64,000 bases of DNA. It comes from Lophius americanus. Its lineage: Eukaryota > Chordata > Actinopteri > Lophiiformes > Lophiidae. The DNA lies in the NCBI GenBank assembly GCA_037951165.1, contig JBBDHG010000424.1, positions 62,001-126,000 on the forward strand. Reading direction: 5' to 3'. Below are positions 21,710 to 33,590 of this stretch, in pieces; positions within the stretch are counted from its first letter, which is position 1, and each line of letters starts with the position of its first letter. The position numbers and the translations under genes are program-made. A model generated the notes under the pieces. The model did no database searches, was not told where the DNA came from, and was given only the letters and a program-made list of their open reading frames with translations.

Positions 21710-22676
21710 TAAGGGACTAATGTTCCAATTTTATGATAAAAAGTTGTGTTTTAATGAGAAGATGAAAGGAAGAACTAAGTTTTAATATTAGAAGAACAAA
21801 GACAATATTAGCAGAAAAACTCAAAAATAAGAAATCTGACTTTAATTGACAATAAAGACATAATTATTAGTTTTGGTCGTTTTTTTCACCAGAATAACGT
21901 TTTAAAATTGAATTCTGCTCATCTAAATGTCTTTATTCCCTGATGACGTGGCCCTCATACTCCGTCTGTGAAACTGATACTGGTGTGAAGGATTGTGTTG
22001 TCATGTGACTCAGAGACACCCTCCAGCTCCACCTCCACCTCCACCTCCTGCAGGTGCTCCACCCGCACACTCACTTTGCCATAAGAGTTTGACAGCCAAT
22101 AAGCACAAACAGCTTAGCGCTAAGCTAACAGAAGCCCTGAGGGCAAAAAATAAGATTTGTGTTTCGTTTTCCTGAGACAATAAGAGGAAATCCGTGTGCC
22201 TACGACAACTTCTCTTCAGTTCCTCAGGCGTTCTGGCCCGCATGGAGGTACAGCACGGCTCTAGGTAGAGAGGCGGGGGACAGATCTGGTTGATCCTCGT
22301 GGCCGGAGTGTGTTTCCTTTCTGTTCCGCTGTGGCTGGTGTTCACTCCTACATGTGTGTGATCTTATCCTCAACTCCTGCATTCTTTGCTTATCACACTG
22401 TAAAATAGTCCAACGTGAGCGTCGGAGTGGAACGCTGAAGGTGGATTGTCCACGGTCCACGATAGCTTTACAGACAGGAGCAGGGCTGATCTGCTGACGG
22501 ACAGGAAGGTTCCTACACCCGACGTTCTGCTACACACTCAAAAAAAAGGTTTTTGAACACTTGAAAATGTCAGAAAATGTCCCATTTCTCACGGCGATCG
22601 TGAAGCTGCAGCCACTGCGAATCCCCGAGGAGAAAAACATCGAACCAAATCGGATTGTTTGCAGACGATGGAAATA

Positions 22677-23258
22677 CACTAATCAGCCACAACATTATAA
22701 CCTCTGAACATCACGGATTATCCTGTTACCATGGTTACCTGTCAGTGGGTGGGATATATCAGGCAGCAGGTGAACATTTTGTCCTGGAAAGATTGACAAG
22801 CGTGTGGATCTGAGAGACTTTGACGAGGACCAGATGGTGATGTCTCCAGAGACAACAGGCAGACTGGGTCAGAACACCTCCAGGACTGCAGGTCTTGCTG
22901 GGTGCCCCTGGTCTGCAGAGGTTATGCACCTGCACATTTATATATGTGTGTGTATACTTGCAAGTGCTGCACATGCATCTTGCAGATAAATAATTGCCAG
23001 CATAAAGGACATATGGATGCATTGCAGATGTATTTATTTTTGTACAAAGAGGGCGCATCTCCAGAACTGCTCGTCTGCACTGGTTTGAACCTACCAAAGT
23101 GGTCTAAAGAAGTAAATGGTGACAAGGTCTTACTGTTTGACCCCACAGAGGGGCTCCCTTCACCTGACCACGCAGTGACCTCACAGCGCCCGCCTGGTGG
23201 CACAGAGGGTACCTAAACTACATTACTGAGGTGGTTTTAATGTTCTGGCTGATCAGTG
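22677..23258 (+). mobile_element. Tc1-like non-autonomous element with both terminal repeats
   Basis: The left end reads CACTAATCAGCCACAACATT and the right end, reversed, reads CACTGATCAGCCAGAACATT. Both are flanked by TA (22675 and 23259), the Tc1/mariner target site. Inside, the plus strand gives LRDFDEDQMVM, then GRLGQNTSRTAGLAGCPWS. This resembles the N-terminal DNA-binding domain of a Tc1-like transposase (DFDRGQIVMARRLGQS, KTAALVGCS, from memory). The catalytic domain is missing. Related copies occur at 31990, 35200, 37664, 41510, 42262, 49508, 53281 and 63612. Confidence 0.8.
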
Positions 23259-24099
23259 TAAGCTGAGTTTTACAGAAATGACACCTGGTGAGTGTTTAAA
23301 TCTCAATATTAGGCCAAAATGAGTCATTTTCAGCAGAAACCTATTTTTATTTATTTTAATTAAACCTCTAGATTCCAGTGTGGAGACGCCGGAATGTTGT
23401 TCCAGGCTGGAGGAGCCGCTCCATCATGCCTCTAGTACCGGTTTTTACTTTCCCGTCACAACCCTTCCCATTTATCCGGGCTGAAATCTCAAACACGTGT
23501 GATTGAGTCGGAGAAAAGATGCAGCGCTGTGCAATAATGGAGGGAGTCTGGTGGCGTGTAGAATCCTGTCCTGGTCATTACGAGGAATAGTTCTGGGAAA
23601 AGTCACTCTAGACCGGGTTAAAGCCGATAATTGATGCCACTCCCATATCTGTGCGTTTTCAGGTAACCTTTCTGAAAAAAAAAGAAATATCCTTATGATG
23701 AGTCGAGTCAAATGATTTTAGGATCTTTATTACTTATCATGTTTATAAACTGACTTTAACTCCCAACATATGAAACCAGTGGAATTACCCTTTAAGGAGA
23801 CGATTATCCTAGCTTAGCATAAAGACTGGCCTCAAATCTCAAGCTCACAAATTCGATCACAACACGAACGTTGTGATTTCACAGTGGTGTGAAGGAGCCG
23901 TTTATTCTATTGTAAACAACAACAAACAAAATAAATTTGATCATATGCAAATTTCCACTGCCCATCGACAGAAGAGCTGAAAGAAGAGCTGAAAGAAGAA
24001 ACCATCTCCGTCCACATTCAGATTTAATGTTTTGATTTAATATTAATATTCAGATTAACATTTAACATTTACATTTATTTATCAATTTGAGTCACAGTC

Positions 24100-25680
24100 G
24101 AGAACAACTGGCGAACATTAACTGGTCGGAGATAGACATTTGGTTATTTTAGCTTGCAAGCTAGTTTTGTTTAACAATAACGCCTAAAAACAACAATATC
24201 CCCCCCCCGCAATTTAGCTGCCCCTCTCTCTAAACGAAAATGATAGATGTTATTTAAGGTCATGCAGCAAAGCAATAACCCCAGCAAGCTTGCAATAAGC
24301 TAGCTTTATGCGTAACCCACGCAAGAAATTCATTTTGCTACGCTAGCTTGCCAAAGAGTCTGGATGTTCTTGCTGATGATCTCGAGATTTAGTTATTCTA
24401 GCTAGCCTAAGGAGTCTGAGGTTATTTATTCGCGATAGATTTTAGCAATGCTAGATAGCTAAGAAGCTATTCAAGAAGTTTTTCTTTTTGCTACACTAGC
24501 TAGTAATTTGTCTACCTTAGCATGCAAAGTAAAATCAAAATATTTGAAATAGTTTGCCAACATAGTCCTTCACCTTTGATTGCTTGACTCGATGTTGTGG
24601 TGAACACCAGTCATTTGTGACTGTTAGCACATTTCATTTCTAAGTTGATGCTAAAAATGTTATAAGCTCAGAAAGCTAAGGTTAGCCAGCTAGCTGTAAT
24701 TAAGCTATTCCTTAGATTGCAGCGGACAATACAATTTGTGCCAGAGAGTCAAGAAGAACTAGCAAACATTAGCCAGTCCAAGTTAGAAATGTGCTTATTT
24801 CAAATTGCAAGCTAATGTAGCCAACGTTACTGGCTAACACAGTAATTATTCTTTTCAGAATAATCTGCAGGATTTTAGCGGAACCCCTCTTCCTAAGTTA
24901 AGGGTTGCAGCATTTAGTTCAACAGCAAACCAATAACCCCAGGAAGGAAGCTAGGTGGATATAGCGGTTACAGACTCAAGAAAAAATGTTGCTAAGGTAG
25001 TTAGCCTCAGGAGTCTGATGGTTCTTGGTGTCGCCAACCACTCAAGACAGTATTCAGCTATGCTAGCTAGCCCATGAGTCCAAATGGTTGACCTGATGTT
25101 ATAAATCCAAGAAGCTTTTTTTTACTATGATAGCTTGTAATTTGTCAACGCTAACAAGTAAGCCTAAGCTAATTTTAGCTAACTTAAGCCAATTGCGCCC
25201 ACAATGTCACATCACGTTTCAAATGATTTAACATTAACTTTGACTTGGGATTTTGTCAGTTCTGGTTTGCACCAGTTTTTGGTTGTTAGCTGACTGCTAA
25301 CTTAGCTAATTTATTAACTAAATGAATATTATAAATGCTAGTCAAGGGTCACGCAGCAAAGCAATAACCCCAGGAAGCTAGCTAGCTGGCTTTTGCTGTT
25401 ACCCACTCAAGTAAGTATTTTTGCTAGGCTCTCTAATCCTAGAAGTCTGGAAGGACAAACTAAAACCAAGAAAATAAAACATTAAAGAAGTTTTTCTTTT
25501 TTTGCTGCGCTAGCTTACACATTGTCCACGTAAGGAAGCAAGGTCATTTTAGCTAACTAATTATGTTTCAGATGATTTGACAGTGACTTGAACTCATTCT
25601 CGTTAGCACCAGTCTATCATCGATGTTAGCGAACACATGTTGTTCTAAGCTAGCTTCAGCTACTTTCTTACGTTTTAAGA
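24100..25680. repeat. three diverged tandem copies of a roughly 0.5 kb unit
   Basis: Three landmarks recur in order. GCAAAGCAATAACCCCAG-type text is at about 24267, 24926 (GCAAACC variant) and 25356. TTTTTCTTTTTGCTACACTA-type text followed by TTTGTC is at about 24480, 25110 and 25495. CACCAGTC...GTTAG is at about 24606, 25270 and 25608. Copies are diverged and rich in GCTAGC and AAGCTAG. The spacing is about 660 then 430 bp, so indels separate the copies. No frame is open. Confidence 0.65.
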
Positions 25681-25987
25681 GCAGATAAATATCATGATTT
25701 TTGAGTTTCCATCAGGAATATTATATGTACATGTGTTTACATTCCTGGGACACAGACATGAGAGTCGCATCGACCCGTTAGCCTCAGCAGTAAAGCTAAC
25801 ATGGTTCTTAGCCTCAGCAGTAAAGCTAACATGTTTCTTTCTTGCTAACCCTCCATGGTTTCATTTTACTCCTAAAATGAAAATATTACCCAGAAGAATC
25901 CAGAATCTGCTGCAGGGACTTTGTTGCATCAGTAAAGCAAAAAAGGGGGAGAAAAAAAACGAAAGTAAAAACTGAATCACATCAAAG

Positions 25988-26235
25988 ATGGCCGCCAGAG
26001 AGTTGCGACCATGTGCCCCACCTCTCCTCCCCGCCACTTTCTCTGCAGCCATGTTGGACGTTCCCTCCGCGGTGAAGCGCCTCCTTGTGTACAGTTCTGA
26101 TCCGCCCGCTGTGAACACTCATCCGGTGGTTCCGTCAAACGCTTCATGCACTGTTGGCGCTCTGCTGGACCCAACCGACATCCTCTGGAGCCCGAAGTAA
26201 ATAAAAAACTGCTGCTGTTGTGAAAAATAACAATA
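25988..26235 (+). other. G+C-richer segment with 70-codon ORF, not a supported gene
   Basis: An ATG in the context AAAGATGGCCGCC opens a 70-codon frame whose stop overlaps a poly(A)-like AATAAA (26200). The segment contains two copies of a GGC/GCC-rich word around ATG. I recognise no protein. It could be a first-exon or CpG-type promoter fragment or an unrecognised dispersed repeat. Confidence 0.2.
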
Positions 26236-27167
26236 AAAAGGTTCATGGCACAAACCAGGTCACCAAAGTCTGACCGCATTCTGTTTCTTTAACCTCTGAG
26301 CCTCATTAGCTCATTATTAAGCTCTTGGGATTTTTCTGATTATTTTGTCTGTTGAATTCATTTCAACATCAGATCCCAAAGAATGTCAAAAAAAAACTCA
26401 CCCTGTCAACAAAATGTATCGTCTTAAAATCACAGTCAAGGACTAAAATGTTTTAACTGTGACGTTAATGTTGATCGGACAAACGTCAGAGAGGAAAACG
26501 TCAGTTATTCCATGTTCTTAAACTTTCATTCTGCTATCTTAGCCTCAAATGTATTTTTTTGGCACGTTAAAGAGAAAATGTCGACCTTTGATGGCGCTGA
26601 CATCAGAGGAGAGAATCACGGACTTCATGTTGTTTCGACCTTCATTCTGGAATCTCCGCTGGAAAATTCTTCTTTTTACATCTTTCTAACAGAAGGTGAC
26701 ATTTTCCATTCTTTGGTACATCATAGAGAAAATCCCCACGTCCTCAAACATGAGATAAAATAATGTTTGATGGTTCTGACCAGGACTTCTTTCATTATTG
26801 GTCAATATAAGTATCAAACAATATAAATATATAATGTTTTATGTCCCTTAAAATGGGGGGAAAAAATGGCTACTGAACAAAATATAAAAACGCATCCCTC
26901 AATTTATAATTACAACAAACAAATACATAAACAATTACACTTAACGTTTGGTATATTGAAAAATAAAATGTTTTTTGTATTCTTTAAGTTTATCTTTGAA
27001 CAAAGGGGTTTTTAAATAATTACAATCCTTAAAATGAATGAATAATTGACAGTTATGATCAAGACTGAAGTTTGTTAATCAATACAAAAATGCAAAATAA
27101 TGTTAATATTTTAAATTTTATGTCAGTTTCCAGACGAGGACATTTCTGTCCCGTAAGGTGGGATATG

Positions 27168-27216
27168 TGTGTTTGTTTGTTTGTGTGTTTGTTTGTTTGT
27201 TTGTTTGTTTGTTTGT
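27168..27216. repeat. (GTTT)n microsatellite
   Basis: About 11 GTTT units with one GTGT interruption. Confidence 0.9.
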
Positions 27217-27624
27217 TAGTCTTCAACCTGTTAATTATGAAAAAAAAATCCACTCCACTCTTAACAGTATTTTTGAGTTCGTGTCCTTTTGAAAAGCAGT
27301 GGCGTCCCGTCAACAAAGTGGCGTTTGAAGAGTTAAAATGTTTGATAATTGCGGTCAGGACTGATGTAAACTGAAAACTGTATTGGATGAAGGTAGAAAA
27401 GGATGTGAAGTGGATTAAAGTCGTCTCGGAGGATGTGAGTGAAGCCTGAGGAGACAAACTCTTTCCTGACATTTCTGTCTTTTAACAGGGACAATCTGCG
27501 GCGCGGCTCGGCGATAAAGCGTCTCAGAGGTGAACCGACGGTGTGACGGGGATCGTAAACAAATTAACCGTCAGGGGGGAGAAGAATCTTAGAGGAAAAT
27601 GTCAGAGATGATTCCCTGATCAAA

Positions 27625-27800
27625 CAAACGCCTGCTCTCTTCTCTGCATCTCACTGCTGAGTGTTTGCGTCCTCCATCGGGGATTACATATTCATGAGCT
27701 CGCCTCTCTACTCCACTTCTCTCTGCGGCCATTTGGCGTGCAATAAATTATTTAACTGTTTATGAGGTTTACGGGGTGAATCTACTATTTATCAACTGTT
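27625..27800. promoter_or_regulatory. candidate conserved non-coding element
   Basis: Non-repetitive sequence containing ATTACATATTCATGAGCTCG, TGGCGTGCAATAAATTATTT and TTTATGAGG. Its complexity and homeobox/octamer-like words differ from the repeat-laden surroundings and look like vertebrate enhancer text. No alignment was possible. Confidence 0.3.
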
Positions 27801-28419
27801 GGTAACAACCAACGACATCAGATAAACTGCTTTAAATGGGCTGTCACTGACTCCGCCCCCTGAGCGTCATGGTTAACTATCTGAACCTTCAGAGACTGGC
27901 TGCATGTTCAGTCCCGACCACAAGTCCTGAGAGAAGTCTCTCCAGTAAGTCGGAACCGTCTACCCAGAATGTTTGGGCTGCTGGTCTATAGAGCAATGAC
28001 ACCATACTGGACCGGGTCTCTGGGTCAGCAGGACATCAGTACCGAGCAGACCTCAGAATCCATCAGAATCTCTGGTGGGAACTGAAGTAAACCCCAGGGA
28101 TATTAAAGATCAGAACCGAGGTGTAATCTTTGGGACCTGACGCCACTAGGGGCCCCCAAGAAAACGTGAAATGTCTTGTTTCAACGTATGTCGTTATGGC
28201 CACAGCCAACCTCCATGGTACCCGAGACGTGATTGGCTCCGATTCCAGAGGGCGTGGCCTCCTCTAACCTTTGATGAGCCCTGATTGGAGCGGCGCCCTT
28301 TGTATCGGCTTGTTGGTTGGTTGTTGTTTCGGTGGTCATTTGGTTTTACGGTAAGTTGTCCTTAAATAGTGGAGCAGAGGAAAACGCTGGAGAAATCAGG
28401 GGGCGGGGCTACGATTGAA

Positions 28420-29130
28420 GGTTATAATAATTAATAATAATACATTTAATTTATAACGCACTTTACATTTGGATCAAATTTCAAAGTGCTACAAAGTAAA
28501 AGCAGATAAAAGCATCAATAAAAAATAAAATAATAACTATATAAAAGCCTGACCAAAAAGCAGCAATGCTAATTAAAGTTATAGGTTCTGCTAAAAAAGA
28601 AAGTTTTAAGTCCTTTTTTAAATGTGTCATTCGTCTGTGGAGCCCTCAGATGGTCAGGGAGGGCATTCCACAGATGAGGGGCAGCAGAACAGAAGGCCCG
28701 ATCACCCATGGTGCTGAGCTTAGTCCGGGGAAGGAGGAGGCGGTATGAGTGGGTAGAACGGAGGGATCGTGTTGAGGTCAGTGGGGTGAGTAATTCTTTC
28801 AGGTAGGGGGGGGCGTTACCATGGTTACACTGGTGAGTGAGGAGAGAGATCTTATAATCAATCCTGGTGGAGATGGGAAGACGATGAAGGGAATGAAGAA
28901 CAGGGGTGATGTGTTCGTGTTTACGAACTCTCATCGGGATCCTTCAGATGTTTTAAACATACTGAAGTCTTTGAAGACTTTTATCAGGGATCCCGATGAG
29001 GAGTGATGAAGGTCGTTACAGTAATCCAGTCTGGAGGAGACAAACATTGGACCAGCTTTTCAGCATCACTGAAGGTGAGTGAAGAACGGAGTTTGGAAAT
29101 ATTTCCGAGATGGTGAAAGGATCTGGAAAA
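28420..29130 (-). mobile_element. L2/Rex1-like LINE, 3' end of the reverse transcriptase ORF
   Basis: The minus strand reads MRVRKHEHITPVLHSLHRLP, then RIDYKISLLT, later RSLRSTHSYRLLLPRTKLST and finally FCSAAPHLWNALPDHLRA. This is the C-terminal region after the RT domain in many fish L2-related LINEs (family text: HITPVLRSLHWLPV, FKVLLL, FSHYAPHLWNSLP). Upstream, to about 29130, broken frames read LSDAEKLV, SRLDYC-like and GIPDKSLQRLQYV. The AT-rich stretch 28420-28560 would be the 3' tail. Frameshifts make it inactive. Confidence 0.75.
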
Positions 29131-29194
29131 GTCTCGGAGATGCTGGAACCATCAGAGACGGCAGGAGGAGAGTCAGTTCATTTACCGATGTTGT

Positions 29195-29375
29195 TTGTTT
29201 GTTTGTTTACTGTTATTGTGTGTTCATTTTCTGTCATTGTTTGTTTATTTTCTGTTATTATTTGTTTATTTTCTATTGTTGTTTGTTTGTTTTCTGTTAT
29301 TGTTTGTTTATTTCTATTATTGTTTGTTTATTTTCTGTTATTGTTTGTTTATTTACTGTTGTTGTGTTCTTTCTT
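29195..29375. repeat. TTGTTTATTTTCTGTTA-type tandem repeat
   Basis: Imperfect units of 15-18 bp repeat about 11 times; readings on the plus strand are Val/Cys/Leu/Phe artefacts. Confidence 0.9.
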
Positions 29376-29661
29376 TATTGAAACCCTTATGTACAAATAA
29401 AAAACTCGGTCTCTTCTCAGACAGAGAGACGTACAGGTAGGTGATGTCATAAAAGGTCAGAGGGCTTATCCGACCTCTGACCTTCCTCCTCAGACAGAAC
29501 AACAGAGTCGGCGCCGTTTCCTGTGCAGCAGTCAGAGCTGAACCCTGTTGGATCGGCAGCCTGCCGACTCCGTTTCCATGGTTTGATGCTGGGATGAACC
29601 ATGGCAACGCGGCGCTGCAGACGGCAATTAAACACCATGAGGGGAATAAAGATGAGTTCAG

Positions 29662-29721
29662 AGCGGCGGCGGCGGCTGCGGCGGCGGCGGCTGCGGCGGC
29701 GGTGGCGGCGGCGGCGGCGGT
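29662..29721. repeat. (GGC)n trinucleotide run
   Basis: About 19 GGC-type triplets with two TGC and one GGT interruption on the plus strand; fully CpG-bearing in an otherwise moderate G+C region. Confidence 0.92.
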
Positions 29722-30587
29722 CGAGGTCCAACCTGTTTCTAAATAATCAGCATATTCAATTTAGAACCAGGAGGAGGTCACATGATCCTCAGGTAGAGTA
29801 GAAAAAAAATAGAGGTGATGTTAGGAACCAACATGTTTGTTCGCCTAAGTCCCGCCCTCCTAAGTCCCGCCCTCCCTATCTCGTCTGTCCGTCAGAGCAG
29901 AAGTGATGCTTGATTGTTGTTTCTGTGGCGTTTTACCGTTGATGGCGTTTTCGAATCCACAGTTCTGTACATAAAGGAAACGGCTGGGGAATGATCTGAT
30001 CGTGCTTTAATCTGAATCTCAGGTCCATTCAGCAGCTGGTTCTGCTGCTTCTCCTCTTCAGCGGACTGGACCGGCGGTTCCTGGAGACACGGGTCTCTTG
30101 TTTGGTGTGTTGCACAGAGAAGACGAAGAGAACAGCAGTGGAAGAAGTGTTTTCCACCCGAAGACTAAAAACATGAAAAAAGAATTCAAAATCCCTTTAA
30201 AGGAATAGTTCAACCAAAGTGGGATTCAAACCCCCAGACACCTGCCCTCTCACCCCCTGAGCTATGGACCAGCTGTTACCAGCAGCTAACTGCTGCTAGC
30301 TGCTATAGGCTACCAGCTGCTAGCTGCTACCAGCTGCTGACTGTTATAAGAAGCAAGCTGCTACTAGCTTCTCATTGATACCAGCTGATAACTGTGAACT
30401 GTTCCTTTAATCGAAGGATCTGCTGCTGGTAGATGCTTGAAGCCTGAATGACAGAAGCACAAGAAGAAGAGTGTGGGCAGGTGAAGCTCGGAGGACCTTC
30501 CCACTCCCAAACAAACAAAAACACGCCGTCGCAGAAGAAGAGTTCTCTCCCCGACGGAGCGAGGAGTGTGTGCTGGTGAGTGGGAGG

Positions 30588-30588
30588 C

Positions 30589-30622
<34 letters not shown>
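30588..30622. repeat. (GT)n microsatellite
   Basis: About 17 uninterrupted GT units. Confidence 0.95.
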
Positions 30623-30623
<1 letters not shown>

Positions 30624-31039
30624 CACCTCATCATCGTTCCGTCAACATATGCTCCTCCTCCGTGAATGTTGCATGAGTTTTGTTACGAACTCGCGGTGGA
30701 AACACCGTCCTGCTGAATAATAGAGGCGGGGGTCGGCGTCTCCTTCACAGGAGAAGCGCCGCTGGTGTGAAACCGGTTCTCCACGGCTGAGAGGGTCCCG
30801 CGCCTCCTCCATGAAACCACGGAAGCAGAACATCAGACTGCAAGGGGGAAACAGTCCGACATTTATCCGACATCGTAGCAGGTTGAAGGGGAATCATCTG
30901 CAAGGCCAAAGTCCTCTTCCTCACCTGCAGGGTACCTGAACTCAAGCCCACCCCTGCCGGTGGCGTCCCACAGGGCAAAACCTCGATGAGGTTTTCATCT
31001 CAGAGGACTCCACTCAAAAACCGTTTCATGGATCATTCC

Positions 31040-31150
31040 CAAATGTTATACCGACTTAGAACTTAGTGTGAGGAAGAACTGGAATCATTTTGTGAAAGGT
31101 CAGTTGTATATTTCTGCCACTAGGGGGAGATTTATCTCCAATTTCACAGA
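31040..31150 (+). repeat. dispersed repeat copy 1 carrying a CTCF-like motif
   Basis: The text GTGTGAGGAAGAACTGGAAT, then AAGGTCAGTTGTATATTTCT and CCACTAGGGGGAG (31117-31129), recurs with small changes at 33480-33590. The motif fits the CTCF core CCASYAGRKGGCRS with one mismatch (A for C). Confidence 0.6.
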
Positions 31151-31481
31151 TTCACACAGGGGTGTTGCTGGTAAAACGCAGGGGACTGGGGTCTTTTTAG
31201 GGATCGACCCCTGCTGTCCGGGACGACAGCATGGGACATGTTTTAATAGACAGATGGAGGTTAAAACATTTTTACAGCTGCATTACGATGTTATTAAATG
31301 TTCATAGTGGCTGATGGAATTCTAAATCATGTATTTGATTAACAATTGCAAGTATTTTATTCATTGTATTGTATTTTATTTGTTTCATAGACGCTCTAAC
31401 AAGAGAACACGAGCGATTCACTGATGGTTTACTTTTATGTTTCTGAGCCTTTGATCTAAAAACATCATAGGAGAGAAATAT

Positions 31482-31815
31482 TACTCACACATAGTAACAG
31501 ATTACTCACCCATGGTAACAGATTACTCACACATAGTAACAGATTACTCACACACAGTAACAGATTACTCACACACAGTAACAGATTACTCACACACAGT
31601 AACAGATTACTCACACACAGTAACAGATTACTCACACATAGTAACAGATTACTCACACATAGTAACAGATAACTCACACATAGTCACAGATTACTCACAC
31701 ATAGTCACAGATTACTCACACATGATAAAAGATTAGTCTTACATAGTAACAGATTACTCAAATATAGTAACAGATTACTCACACATAGTAACAGATTGCT
31801 TACAGATAGTAACAG
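31482..31815. repeat. 21-bp minisatellite A, about 16 copies
   Basis: The unit AGTAACAGATTACTCACACA plus T repeats with a 21-bp period and few substitutions. The same unit in the same orientation forms a second array at 45247-45712. Each unit contains GTAA-CAGA-TTAC, a short inverted repeat. Confidence 0.95.
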
Positions 31816-31989
31816 ACATTTTGACAAACTTCTTAAATGAAGTGCTCAACTGACTAAAACATGTTTATGTGACTTACTTTCTTTGTTTTAATTGTCTTGA
31901 TTTTATCCTACTATATTCACTACGCCCATTAAACGTTTCTTCCGGCTAACACGGACCCCCCCGTTAGGGGCGGGATGACCATTGTATTT

Positions 31990-32020
31990 GTCAGGTTGTT
32001 ATAATGTTATGGCCGACTCT
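31990..32020. mobile_element. single terminal repeat of the 22.7-kb Tc1-like family
   Basis: GGTTGTTATAATGTTATGGCCGA matches the right-end consensus (GGT..TAATGTTATGGCTGATCAG). No partner end was found nearby. Confidence 0.5.
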
Positions 32021-32439
32021 CTAAATGGATGTCTCCTAATCATAGGTTTCCTGATGAAGTTCTAGAAGTGGTGAGTGAAAGTCCTCCATCCATGCATGTT
32101 CTCCCACGAGCGTGTTCCATGTTAAGGGCGTGAATTATTCTCTGCATCCTGCGGGCGCCATGATGCCATAGTGAGTCCTGATTGGTCGGCTCAGAGCTTC
32201 AGTCCAGTTATGTTCAATGTGAAGAATTTATCACGGTGATGTATTTATCCTGTTCCCTCAGTGCTTTCCATGACATTAAATATATATGCGTGTTTTCTCT
32301 TCTCTCTCCCGCTGAGCGCCGGAGCTCTCCTCTCTGAAACAGATGTTTATTTATCCATATATTCCATTTCTCCAGAATCAGACTCACAGTCACAGCAGGT
32401 GGTGTTTTGATTTGAAGGAGTCTTACCTCCATCCTGAGG

Positions 32440-32690
32440 CTCACAGCGAGCTCCGCCCCACCGCCTTGTCTAGAATCTGAATTATCATTTTAATCATTGC
32501 CGCGCTCGCCGCCATAATGCGTAGGCTGTCATCTTAAATAATGGCCGACAATGAGGGCTGCTATTAAAGCCATTTATTATGCCGCCACCGCTGCTTCCTC
32601 TAGCCCACAATTTACCTCTCAACGTACCTGTGACACCTGGAATAAATATTCTTAATGGGAATCAGGCTGGGGACATGACCTGAGTCTTTA
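32440..32690. promoter_or_regulatory. candidate conserved non-coding element
   Basis: Repeat-free, complex sequence with ATTATCATTTTAATCATT, ATGGCCGACAATGAGGGCTG, TTAAAGCCATTTATTATGCC and AATAAATATTCTTAATGGG. Dense TAAT/ATTA homeodomain-like sites mixed with G+C-rich words are typical of deeply conserved enhancers. No comparison was possible. Confidence 0.35.
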
Positions 32691-33479
32691 TAAAAGGTTT
32701 TTTTTGTTTTACAGTTTTTGAAAAGCTTCTTTATTCATATTTAAACTTGTTAGCATTCAAGCTAACGAGGTGACGACACACATGGAGTCATGCAGGAACG
32801 TTCAGAACTTTCAAAGGCAGTTCAGGGTCAACAGGTGGAACCACAGTGGATTGGACTGGTTTAAAAGTTTGAATGGTCTTAAGTCAATGGAAGAGTTTGA
32901 CTTAATTAATTACTAACTCCCATTTTAGAGATCATCTCTACATTATTAACTGATCCTGATCAGCGTAGCTCTAGTCTGTCCCTCTTTTTCTATTAGCCTG
33001 AACTCCTCATACTCTTCAGTGTGATTATTCTGCATAAGAGATTATTTCTCTGCCGTGTTTACATCGGAATTCTTTCTGTTGGGTTATCTGAACCACATTT
33101 TCTCAGTTCCTCAGGTCAGCTCCTGTTTCTGTAGTTTCCTTTTACAGCTGGGTTTTACCTGCTGTAAAGACGTATTTATCAAAGATTTATTTTTCTATTA
33201 ATTTAAGTACAAGTTAAATAATTTGCAAACGAGTTATATGTCAGAAAAACTTTGTGTTGAGTTCCATGAACACGAAGGGAAGAAGAAAACGTCACGGGCG
33301 CTGACAACATTTTCAAGTTGAAACAAATTCTATATAAATTTTCAAGTTTTCAAAATGTATTTTATTACATTAATTATAAACCCAAGAACACGGGGATTTT
33401 ATAGAAACGTCATCGGTGCCGCAGATCTTTCCTGTTAACGCGATGACTCAGAAACTGTTAAGTGGATCATTTTAAAATT

Positions 33480-33590
33480 TTATACCTCTATAGATCTCAG
33501 TGCGAGGAAGAAGTGGACTGATTCTCGGTAAGGTCGGTTGTATATTTTCTGCCACTAGGGGGAGCTTAATCTAAAAAAAAAATCACAGTT
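33480..33590 (+). repeat. dispersed repeat copy 2 carrying a CTCF-like motif
   Basis: Second copy of the unit at 31040-31150, with GTGCGAGGAAGAAGTGGA, AAGGTCGGTTGTATATTTTC and CCACTAGGGGGAG at 33552-33564. A further CTCACCAGGGGGAGC is at 33696-33710. Confidence 0.6.

Noticed and set aside
23185..23203. AGCGCCCGCCTGGTGGCAC as a further reverse-strand CTCF site
   Set aside because: It resembles the motif by eye, but register-by-register comparison gives about three core mismatches.
25988..26200. 70-codon frame starting in a good Kozak context
   Set aside because: Not recognised; kept only as a low-confidence segment because a dispersed repeat is as likely.
28566..29006. Plus-strand frames of 60-61 codons
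   Set aside because: They are antisense to the LINE frame on the minus strand.
31482..31815. Regular 21-bp units could be read as a CRISPR-like array
   Set aside because: There are no unique spacers between the repeats and the genome is a vertebrate; it is an ordinary minisatellite.
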